Source: Episyrphus balteatus
Taxonomy: Eukaryota > Arthropoda > Insecta > Diptera > Syrphidae
Direction: 5' to 3'
Length of the DNA: 64,000 nt
Assembly: GCF_945859705.1 (NCBI RefSeq)
Contig: NC_079137.1
Location: 30,003,322 to 30,067,321 of the forward strand
A program made the translations under genes and the position numbers. Numbering within the stretch: the first letter of the stretch is position 1; every line of letters begins with the position of its first letter. Shown piece by piece: positions 25,301-34,202 of the stretch. The notes under the pieces are model-generated. The model saw only the letters and a program-made list of their open reading frames with translations. It did not search any database and was not told the DNA's origin.

Positions 25301-26925
25301 CTTTTTTTTTAAATTTTTAGTAGTCAAGAAATTTAAAAATTCGAAAAAAGTGTTCAAAGATACTCTTAAAAGTTAAGACTAACGAAATTTCAAATATTAT
25401 TATATTATATATATTAAATTATACTTTAAGTTATCTAAAAGTTAAAAAAAAATCGAAAATCTCTTCCCAAAAACAATTGTTTGCGTTTTTTGGACAATTT
25501 TTGAAAGCGGCTCTTTTTGGCTCTAGGATTTTAAAAAATCGGCTCCTTGCATCTAAAATATTCTGGCAATACTGCTAGTAAGCTATAATTTTAAATAAAA
25601 TTGAAATAGACTAATATTTGACAAATTTATTTAGAGCAAAATGGATTGATTTGAAAACTTCTCCTACAAAGTGTAAGAAACTTATCGCCTATAAATAAAT
25701 CAATTCGATATAACATTAATTAAGGGCGATTTTATTCACTCAAAGTTGAAAACAACTCGAGGATTTTTATTTTCAACTTGAGAATTAGATTTCATTCACT
25801 GAAAGTTGACAGTTTTAGCTTTTAGTTTTCAAATCTCAAGTTTATCAACTTTTGATTTCTCAACTTGAGATTTTGCTTTGAATTGTCATTTTTTATTTTC
25901 ATTTTTGTTTCAAAAGTTGGTTTTAATTTTAAAAAAGAAGAAGCTTTGTACTGAAGAATAATTGTTGTTTTTTTGGAAAATTATTCATGTACCTATATCT
26001 TGGAATAGTGAAGATGATAACTGATGAACCTTTGTGTCAAAACAATATTTTGTGACGCCAAAATTGAGATCATATTTGTTGATATGTATATTTTGCTAAA
26101 TAATTAAAAATAATTTAAAAAATTTGATGTGTGTGTGACAAAATTAATTTTTTTCATCTCAAAAAAACAATAGATTCGGAGTTTTTTTTTCGTAACCTCG
26201 GAAAATCTACTTTTTTTTTGTTGTAAATTAGCTCTGATGTTTCACATTGGTTTGATTAATTAAACATATTTATATAGCATGATATTCGAAACCATTAATC
26301 TAAAAAATATGACATCATTCAAAATAACATTTATCAATTGTCACAAATATCATAGGGATATTTTTAAAACAGCAAGTAGGGCAACTTTTGGTTCGAAATT
26401 AGGGAGCTTAGAAAAAAATGATTGAAAAAAACAAATTTTTAACTTGCGATTTTAATCTCGAGTTGGAGTTAACTCTCAAGTTTTCCAACTTCAAAAATTT
26501 CCTAAAGTTGAGTAATAGTGAATAAAATGGCCCTTCGTATGTCCCCTAAAACAAACTCGAGGCAGATTTTAGTGTTCTGAGAAAATGAAAGGTATGGTAC
26601 TAAGGGGTAAAAGTCAATCTTTATAGAAATTTTTTTTTCTTACTAATCACAATATTTTTTTAATTTTGTTTAGGTTTTGTTATTTAGCATACAAAATGAC
26701 AAAAAAAAATTAAAAATTATTTTCTTATTGCCTTTATTTTTTAGCCAATCACCACTTGAAACACACACCATTTTCAATTTGAGTCCTGGTGAAAGCTACT
26801 TAATTTATGTCACAGTTTACCTGATCGATGGCAAAGCCTTGCCTTATGAAAGTCTAAAAGTACGAATGAGCCATCAGTGTCACAATGAATTATACGATTC
26901 AAGGGAATCAGCAACTTACTATTAG
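19251..26925 (+). CDS. NDNF/Nord-like secreted FN3 protein, 3' eight exons
   Basis: Eight exons, 19251-19336, 19762-19993, 20219-20397, 22559-22803, 22896-23126, 23231-23370, 23500-23637 and 26745-26925, join with every phase compatible to give 476 codons and a stop. All introns have GT-AG ends. The protein resembles neuron-derived neurotrophic factor (NDNF) and the fly Nord: an N-terminal beta segment (FILYLNSSSP), a first FN3-like domain with VHYCLVINAK at about residues 110-120 and the LTPNTTYFVDIFGV strand, and a second FN3 with CKSTTIAWY, GYCIIVFNL and LSPGESYLIYVTVYLI. Many N-glycosylation sequons (NSS, NQT, NLS, NRT, NTT, NVT, NRS) and conserved Cys fit a secreted protein. The signal peptide and about the first 100 residues are missing, being in unidentified upstream exon(s). 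In Drosophila, Nord is reported as a Hedgehog-induced secreted modulator of BMP signalling; that role here is inferred from homology. Confidence 0.85.
19762..19993 (+). CDS. NDNF/nord-like exon B
   Basis: Acceptor TTTCATTTCAG, donor GTGAGC. The reading frame (NLSRNFKSDL through QMIIKWSK) leads into the first FN3-like domain. A competing ORF in another frame (19730-19936) has no upstream or downstream phase partner and is a shadow. Confidence 0.8.
20219..20397 (+). CDS. NDNF/nord-like exon C
   Basis: Acceptor CTTCATTGCAG, donor GTAAGTAG. It encodes KFDIHAVHYCLVINAK, the YC-x-x-IN strand typical of the NDNF FN3 domain, followed by a Cys and a basic linker. The last base joins AT of the next exon to make Asp. 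Too short and split for simple ORF detection. Confidence 0.8.
20398..22558 (+). other. NDNF/nord-like intron (2.2 kb) with repeat fragment
   Basis: Mostly A/T-rich. At 21180-21370 it contains a fragment of the GCAAGT/GACAGAC repeat family: CGATCTCGACATAACAAT, then AGAATGCAAAAACGTGGGTCC and TCTGTCTCGAACTGCAGC blocks. The ACGCATACACCCGAGTGACC motif near 20950 recalls ACACATACACCACAGTGA near 4829 and 19446. Confidence 0.55.
22559..22803 (+). CDS. NDNF/nord-like exon D
   Basis: Acceptor TATGATTTCAG, donor GTAGGC. DPRITNVICTG and GLTPNTTYFVDIFGV complete the first FN3-like domain, then an Arg/Ser-rich linker. The ATG seen at 22549 is in intron, not a start. Confidence 0.85.
22896..23126 (+). CDS. 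NDNF/nord-like exon E
   Basis: A 92-bp intron separates it from exon D; acceptor TATCCCAAAG, donor GTAAGT. 77 in-phase codons including LRYLILPCGG and DRYIIRVNPSNEDE, the inter-FN3 region of the family. Confidence 0.85.
23231..23370 (+). CDS. NDNF/nord-like exon F
   Basis: Acceptor CGCCCAAACAG, donor GTAAGTC. It encodes LPELPENVTVYEVRSRKNC and CKSTTIAWYASPE, the first strands of the second FN3 domain. Ends on the first two bases of a Gly codon. Confidence 0.85.
23500..23637 (+). CDS. NDNF/nord-like exon G
   Basis: Acceptor TAATTTTTCAG. It encodes YCIIVFNLPNRNRSS and a Cys pair. Two donors compete, GTAAGA at 23631 and GTAAGT at 23638; only 23638 gives the phase required by exon H, so it was chosen. 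Confidence 0.8.
25020..25146 (-). repeat. Second copy of 'CACTAGCCCAAA' repeat terminus
   Basis: On the - strand it starts ACACTAGCCCAAAAAATGAA and continues with a TTTTTTTAGTGAATTTTGAT-like block and GGCTGTATCTCAGTAAAAA, matching 15685-15800. It may extend to about 24400, but the boundary is unclear. Confidence 0.5.
25722..26535. mobile_element. TIR element (MITE) in NDNF/nord intron
   Basis: Ends are AAGGGCGATTTTATTCACT and, on the other strand at 26535, AAGGGCCATTTTATTCACT. The interior has repeated CTCAAGTT/CAACTTGAG half-palindromes near both ends (for example around 25780-25870 and 26440-26500), so subterminal sequence is also inverted. A TTAA lies at the left boundary (25719-25722) but no clear copy at the right. 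About 814 bp, no ORF. Confidence 0.65.
26745..26925 (+). CDS. NDNF/nord-like terminal exon H
   Basis: Acceptor TATTTTTTAG after a pyrimidine tract. QSPLETHTIFNLSPGESYLIYVTV finishes the second FN3 domain; the C-terminus is RESATYY followed by TAG. The ATG at 26677 lies in the intron. Confidence 0.85.
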
Positions 26926-27780
26926 AAGAAACAATAAAAGCAATCAAGTAAATAAAGCCAAATGAGACCAGTGTCTTGCCGCCACAATGCCACCAGAAAT
27001 TTGTAACCTAACGAGCCATTTATACAAAAACAAAAATATATATAATAATTTTAATAAAAAAAATTATAAAAATATTCCAAATCAAATCAAAATAAAAAAA
27101 ATATAAGTAAAAATAAAAATATAAACAAAACAGGAATTACTCCCAAAACAAATAAAACTACACAAACAAAATGCCGTCTATGTATTTAATTTTTCTTTAT
27201 ATAAAGCGAAAAAAGACTTAACTATAAATTAATACAAAATAAAAGCTTTTTTTTTTGTAAATTTTAATTCATAATTATTTTAAGTCTTTTAAAAAGAATA
27301 TATGGTATACGAAAAACTATAAATACGTTTAAGTTAAATTTATATTTATACATAAATATATTACCTTATATATAATTTAATGATGTATGTTAAGTTTTAT
27401 ATTTTATGTAGAATAAAAAATATAATTTTAATTTTGAAAATTATTGTTATAAAATTATTTTTTACTGTGCAAGCTTTAACTAAATTTGTATGTATTATTG
27501 TGTTGCGTGATTGAGTTGATTTTATATATATGTAAGTTTTTTCTTTTAAGTCGAGTTATGATAATTTTATTTGTATAAATTTATATTCATATTTAAAAAT
27601 AAGTTTTGCTGTGCTTAATCACTATGTTGCAAGATTAGTATTTAAGAGGCACTACAAACAAAAATCTATGTGTTTTTTCCTTTAATGTATATTAATAACA
27701 ACAAATAAAACTAACATTATTATGTATGACAATAAATTTAAAGTTTCATGTTTAAATAAAAATAGTAAATAAAAGAAGTA
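26926..27780 (+). other. 3' UTR and poly(A) region of NDNF/nord-like gene
   Basis: AATAAA lies at 26933, only 8 bp after the stop, and again near 26950; more copies follow around 27050 and near 27690-27770. The region is extremely A/T-rich and free of TIR elements. The true cleavage site cannot be chosen by eye. Confidence 0.5.
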
Positions 27781-29989
27781 ATTAGAACTGAATTATTTGT
27801 TTGAAATATTTTTTGTGTTTATTATAATTAAATTACAGTGCAATCCTAAATAATTAAAATTAATTTTTTATTTGAAAGAAAAACGATCAACACAAAATTC
27901 TAGTTTTCTTACCTAAGTGTTTATCATTAATAAGATATTTTTGTTTTGCTCGAAAATCTGGGATTAATTATTATTCTTTTCGTGTAATTTCATTCACTCA
28001 CTTTTCACTTTTCTTAAAAAAGATGAACATACGATCTAAATTACTCGCTAATTTCAAAAACTTTCAGCTACAAAGTTTCGAAAAACTTTAACGTTTCGTT
28101 CATTCATTATAATTTACTCAAAACTTCCTCGCATCAAAATTTAGGATTTATTCAATTTTACTATGTCTTACAATCCAATTTAGTTTTGGGTTTATACCGT
28201 CTCACAATTACTTTAAGATGTAAATAAAATAATTCATATCTACCCGTAATTTTCACTAAACTTGGTAAACTTTCAAATAGCTGTTTGCAATTTCATTTTT
28301 TGTTCTTCTAATTCTCTAAAACTATATTAGAGTCAGCTTAATTACCAAATATACAACAGCCACCGTTATAAAATGTTACAACTTTAACCATAGACATTTA
28401 TTCATTTGATCCTTTTAAAATGCTTATCTAGTCTAAGTGCGATAAATGAGGTAAATGAAGCAAATTTCATTGGAAAATGTACAAAATATGTTAATAGTCC
28501 GGGAATTAATTGTTTGTCAAGAGAACATCTAAGTCTAACATCATAAAACATCGAACTTCCATTGCCAAATTCCAAGAAAGTATTTAAAAAAAAAAAAATA
28601 TTTATTCTAACCGAAATATTTTACATTAAAAAAAAAAAATTATTGCAAATAAAAAATATTCTGCAATGAGAAAAAAAATTAATTCGTCGAATTTTTTACT
28701 ACATATTTTGACTATTTGGCCTTACATTAGGTTCAATAGTATAGTTGAAATAGTTGTACCTAAATTGTAAGAAATTCGACGTAGGTATTAATTGATTTAT
28801 AAAATGGTTAGGGACAAAAAAAACGTATGTGCAAAATGTCTTAAAATCTCCAAATAATATGGTACAATTGCGAAAGCTTTTGAGGACAAAGTTTTGGTGC
28901 AAATATCAAATACTTTTTAAAATAAAATACTAAAGGATTTTTTAATAAAAGTGAGCTTAAAAGTGAACTTTCAAAAACCAAAAAAAAAAAAATCGAAATT
29001 TATTTCTTTTTAACAGAAATTTGAAGTAACCTAGACTCATGATGCAAATCTAACACCTTCAACAGTTTCCTTGTGTTTCAAAACTCCACTGAAATATGAT
29101 GAAACCTCTATCAAAATTTTCAAAAAGTTGAATTTTTTTCTCTTATTTAGTAATTGTAACTTTGCAAAAACAAAATTTGTTGCTCCCATCGGTCATTTCT
29201 TTTTTCAACTTGAAGTTTATAAAAGGAACTTGTGGTTTGCTCAGGCAAACTAAAAAAAACTTTTTTCCAGTCATTATTGTATGCTTTTGTTTACAAAAAG
29301 GTCAAAAGAAAGCTTTCAAAATAAAAAAAAAATAATTTTATTCCTGCTGAATAAGATCAACGCAAAACCTCGATTTTCTATTCAAATTTCAAAAAAAAAA
29401 TTGATTTTTCTGTTATAAACTAAACCTTGAATGTTTAAAAAGTGTTTAAACTACAAAATTGGAGTTTGCTTGCATCAAAAATTTTGTTTTCAAAAGTTGC
29501 AATACTTACTGACAAATGAAACAAAGTTATTTTTTCAAAATGTCTCCCATGGCCTGAGCAAATCCGGAGTGCACTTCTTAAACTTAAAATTTAAATAAAG
29601 AACGGAAACCTGAATCTAAATTCAGGATATTTTAATCCCAATCCGTAAGACTCAAGGCCTTTTGAAGGGCGATCTAAAAAAGAATCAAATCAAGAAATTC
29701 AATTTGTGAGAGGCTTACATATGTATATCAAATACTTTAGAAAAATATAAAATGGCCGCTTTAAAAAATTTTAATTAAAATACTTTTTCACCACACTTCA
29801 TCACAGTTTATACAAAACAATTTGGCCATAATGTAGGTACTAAAAAACAAGTTTTACATTTTTAAGTTTAATTTATTGAACTAAACCGTTTTTATATATA
29901 TTTTGCAACTTGACTTCCAAAACTATAAAGCGGTGATAGAAAAAATGAAAAAAAAAGTAAATTCAAATTTGGGCGTTGCAAATTCAACT
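27781..29989. other. Intergenic, A/T-rich, nothing recognised
   Basis: No gene or RNA recognised. A stretch near 29150-29250 has loose similarity to 35560-35650 (TTGC-CAAAA, GGTCATTT/AGTCATTT, CAACTT-AAGTTT blocks), suggesting an old dispersed repeat. Confidence 0.35.
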
Positions 29990-31160
29990 GAAAGTATGAC
30001 ATGTGAATTCAGTTACAATTAGGGAACGCGTGCCAAATGTTGATTATTCAAAACTGCTGCATTAAAAGCGGTTGACGGCGACGTCGATTTCAACACCAAC
30101 CAAGTGCAAAAAAGCTTTAAAAAAAAACACACACACACACATAGCAAACGAATCAAGGATATCACGGATATTTAGTTTGTCATCGTTATGCGAATGCTAA
30201 ATGAGATGGCAAATTGCGAAAATTTCATTTCTGTTGCGGTTGACATTCCACCTCCAGCAACGAGGACCAGGATTATTGCAGGTTGCAGGATTCAACATCA
30301 CACCCATATTTGTATGCCATTTGAAAAGCAAACACTACATGAAACACGTACGAGAGCATTGTATGCCATATTTGCGTAACACACAATATTCTTGGGTCCT
30401 ACATAGCCTTCGACCTGGCATATGTGTTTTGAGGCTGTGAGGCATGCCTGTGGGGGGATTATTGTATTAATTTCCAATCAATCACACAATTGATGGAATT
30501 CAATTAAATTCTGGGCTTAGAACTCAGTGCAATGAGTGGATGATGATGATGATTATGACGATGTACCACGTGCAATATGCACACATTAAAAATGAACAAC
30601 GCATACTTATAGGGGGGTTGCCTATGCAAATTTTGCATGATGCCGCAGAAGTTTACCGGTACCGGGGGGCGTATGAGTGATTTATTCGGCCTTTTGTTTT
30701 GCCTTGCCTGGCCGCGGCATGGTGCTACTAATGCAATTTATTGTCCTTTTTTTTGCTTGTTTTATTATGGAATCAATTAAAAAGCTTTTGTGTTTGCTTC
30801 CACTAAACGATTGGGTGGCAATAATTGATGTCAAAGTTAAATTGAAAAATTCATGTGCACTTAGTTAGGAGGTGTTTGAGGGAGGTGGGTTTGGGTTTGG
30901 GTAAGCAAGTTTGCAATTTATTTCGGATTAAAAATCGTAAACACCAAAGTGAAGTGGATTAAATGCGAGGTGAGGACTGCAGAGTGTGGAACAAAATATA
31001 TGTATGGACCAGGACCATTATAGTCGTATGCAGAGTGTGGTTGGAGCTATTAAACGAGAAACATTTTGCAGCTTAAGCGAGGATCAGTAAATTTTGAGAG
31101 AAAAGTAATCTATTTGGGGATTATGTGTGTTGTGTCTGGCTGTTTGCTTTTAATAATAAA
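29990..31160. promoter_or_regulatory. Complex non-coding block, candidate cis-regulatory region
   Basis: Sequence here is much less repetitive than its surroundings and better balanced in base composition. It holds a CACGTG E-box near 30568, TGC/GCA-rich palindromes (ATGCAAATTTTGCAT near 30626-30640), TAAT/ATTA-type homeobox cores, GGGGGG runs at 30452 and 30612, and a (GAT)n run near 30540. The 63- and 79-codon ORFs at 30188-30440 lack domain features. It lies between the 3' end of the NDNF/nord-like gene and the start of the receptor gene. The function is inferred from composition only. Confidence 0.3.
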
Positions 31161-31887
31161 TTTTTAATTGTTAACGTGTTTCGAGAGTTAAATGATTTTA
31201 TTTCAGTATATTTATGGTTTTATTGTGTTAATCCTAGTTAATAACTTTATGAAAGTGTAATCAAAAATAGAAAAAGAACTGCAATTGATTACTTTCACTT
31301 AAATTGTATTAAATGTAGTAACTATCGATATATTTTCTAAATTGTTTAATTTCTATAACAATGATATATTAATGGGATATCTTTTCGTGACATTTAATTT
31401 AAAACCAATGCTTTAGCTAATTTCAATTTAATTAATTTTTTGCTTTTCCCTGCATATATTTTAAAGGAAAAATAAAGCAATTGGGTCCGAAAAAATTGTA
31501 CAGTTTGTTTTTACATATGGAGTTTGTCTCACACCTAATAAAATTATACTCATAGAGTTCAGTGAGAAACCCATCTACTCAATGTCCACTCTTAGAGTAT
31601 TTTAGACAAGGAACCAAATTAGGTACCTATTCGTTATGCAATTTAGGCGTTCGACTCGATATAAAGCTATTCCTTATGCCAACATAAATAAATAACTTAA
31701 ACATACAAGTAAGTGCATTTTGCAATATTCTTATATGTATAGCTTGTAATATAATTTTGAATTTAATGTAATTGAATTTCTTAAAAAGTTTTTTTACTTA
31801 TAATGTCAAAGTTTTAGGAATTGAACTTTTTGAATTTTTGTTAGTATTTTCGATCTATTTAATAAAAATTCGGGCAAATAAAGCAAC

Positions 31888-33271
31888 TTTTTACTTGCGA
31901 TATAGGTACTATAGGGCAAGTTTAGGATTCGTAAAAAAAATCGAACTCGAGATAACAATTTTACATGACATTACGATGATGGAGAATGCCAAAAAAGTGG
32001 GTCCGGCAATTCTGTCTGTCTGTCTGTCTCTATCTGGAGCTGCAGCCTAAACGAGTGAAGTGATTTTCTTCAAACTTGGTAGTTAGCAGTTTTTGGTGAT
32101 TCCCTAGAGGGGAAATTGAAATTTTTTTTTATGACCAAAACTAACGGTACTTGCCATATAACGGAAATAGAAAAGATAATTTTTTTCAAAAACGGCTCTA
32201 ACGATTTTGATTTAAATTTTTGTGTGTAGTACTACACATAAGAGCCAACTTTTAAAATAAAAAAAATATTTTTTTTACCGTTCTGAATATCTTGTACAAC
32301 ATTAACCCGATTTAAATGAAAATTTTTATACAAACGTGTGTAAGTAAAGATAATATTAAGAATTTAGAAAATTTTCAAAAAACGCATTTTTGGATTTTTA
32401 AAAAATATTTCAAAATTTTTTTTTGAAAAATCAATTTTTTGAAAACGGATCAATGAAAAATTTTGAAATTTAGTTTTTATGTGTAAATTAATTATTTCTT
32501 CAAAATGGCATACCAATGTACCAAAATGTAGGTACCTACTATATGGGTACAAAAAAAAAAAAAAAAAATAAAATAAAATTCGTTTTTTAAAAAAACTAAA
32601 ATAAAATCTGAAATCAAATTGCCCTAAAAAACAAGTATGCAGTTTTGATTGATATATTAACATGCATTTTTAGAAAAAAAAATTTTCAAAATCGTTAGAG
32701 CCGTTTTTTAAAAAAACTAATTTTTTATAAATAATTTTTTGGAAAAAAGTTTTAAAATAAAATTGGTATGCCATTTTGTAGAAATCACTAATCAACATCT
32801 AAAAACAAAATTTCAAAAAAATTCAATGTCCCGTTTTCGAAAATTTGATTTTTCAAAAAAAAATTTCAAAATTTTTAATGATTTTCAAAAAAAAAATTTT
32901 ATTAGAAGATCGACCTTGAATTTGAATTTTTTAAACAAAATCGTTGGAGCCGTTTTTGAGCAATTTCAATTTTACTAAAATCGGTATATGACAAGTACCG
33001 TTATTTTTGGTCCAAAAAAATTAATTCCAAAAACCCCTCTGTAGAGTCGCCAAATAATGCCACATACCAAGTTTGACATCAATCGGTTCATCCGTTTAGG
33101 CTGTAGCTTCGTTTACAGACAGACAAACTGACAGACAGACGGACTTCCGGGACCCACTTTTTTGGCATTCTCTACCATCGTAATGTCATGGAAAAATGCT
33201 ATCTCAACTTTTTTTTTTTTGTACGAATGCATAACTTGATATATAGTACCTACATATATCGCAAGTAAAAA
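31888..33271. mobile_element. Long-TIR non-autonomous element, most complete family member
   Basis: Ends are TTTTTACTTGCGATATAGG and, inverted, TATATCGCAAGTAAAAA. Inverted similarity runs inward past the ends: both sides carry AGTACC/GGTACT, a GATAAC/GTTATC-like block, CATGACATTACGATG, GAGAATGCCAAAAA and GTGGGTCC near CTGTCTGTCTG. The core is built of AATCGTTAGAGCCG and TTCGAAAATTTGATTTTTC blocks, which explain the small ORFs. Related copies: 11878, 16501-18597, 21180, 42023-42730 and 42731-43410. No transposase was seen, so it depends on another element if mobile. Confidence 0.7.
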
Positions 33272-33786
33272 CGGTGAGTAAAAAGGAGAAAGAAAGTCAG
33301 GGGAAATTATTCTGATTTGTTTGAAGAATTTCATAAGTAAAAAATATCTGGTTTCGAACAAAACAAAAAGCTAATTTCAATAGATTTGCAAACATTCCAC
33401 TAAAAATGTGATAACTAATACCTTAACAATTTGATTTTGCACGATATCCTTTTCGGCTATAAAACATTCATTCATAAATAATGTGACTTCAGCTTCTGTC
33501 GAAATACATTTAACCCACTTCACTCGCTACCGTTTATCAAAAATAATCGACTATCTAAACATATGCAATCAATTGTAAATCTTATCACACGGCTGTCGTC
33601 GATAAGGTAGTTTTGTTTTCAATTGAAATTCAATCGCCGTTTAATGAATTCTGAATGATAAACAACGTCATTTGGTTGTAAGTGGATGTTAAATTAATTT
33701 ACTTTTATATTCGATAAGATAACCATAATCCATAATCAAAATGTTAAAAATTAAGGTAACGTTTTGTAATTTTCAATTCGGTAGAA

Positions 33787-33792
33787 TCAGTT
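33787..33792 (+). promoter_or_regulatory. Possible initiator (TCAGTT) for the receptor gene
   Basis: TCAGTT 75 bp upstream of the start codon matches the arthropod initiator consensus. No TATA box stands at the expected distance and no convincing downstream element follows, so this is weak. Confidence 0.2.
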
Positions 33793-33866
33793 GATATCAA
33801 AGTGCCGAACATTGCATACCTTTAGGCTCCCAATAGAATTCAAAGTAAATTCAAATTTTACATAGA

Positions 33867-34202
33867 ATGGCATTCAATACAATCGACTCAAATGAATTTC
33901 GGTTTGATACTTCTGATGAAAACGAGAATTCCGTAAAGAAAAACGATTTTCCAAGTATTTTGGAATCCGAGCTGACCAGTTTAACGCCAACGCAAGCAAT
34001 TGCATTCACCATAATCGTCGGTTTTTTGTGTGGCTTATCGATTGTTGGAAATGTTGGAGCACTTTATGCAAATAGAAAAAGAAAATTACGTTTGTTTTTT
34101 CGAACTTGCCTCATATCTTTGGCAATAAGTGATCTCATTCAAACGATATTCATGTCGGCCGGATATTTAGCACAATTCGCTGCACCATATGTCCAAGTTT
34201 GG
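33867..34202 (+). CDS. GPCR exon 1 (N-terminus, TM1-TM2)
   Basis: Starts ATG in a GA-ATGG context; ends in Trp112 before GTATAA. The donor is weaker than consensus (GTATAA), and read-through adds only one residue before a stop. The acidic 40-residue N-terminus has no cleavable signal peptide. Confidence 0.8.

Larger units (their letters stand above)
23638..26744 (+). other. NDNF/nord-like last intron (3.1 kb)
   Basis: Contains the reverse-oriented copy of the CACTAGCCCAAA repeat (about 24400-25146) and the MITE at 25722-26535. The first 600 bp (23640-24250) are less repetitive. No additional exon was found. Confidence 0.6.

Noticed and set aside
30188..30440. Overlapping ORFs of 63 and 79 codons in the complex block
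   Set aside because: Neither has recognisable motifs and the two frames compete; no splice partner found.
33787..33821. Initiator plus downstream promoter element for the GPCR
   Set aside because: Only the TCAGTT initiator fits; the sequence at +28 does not match the downstream element, so the pair was not called.
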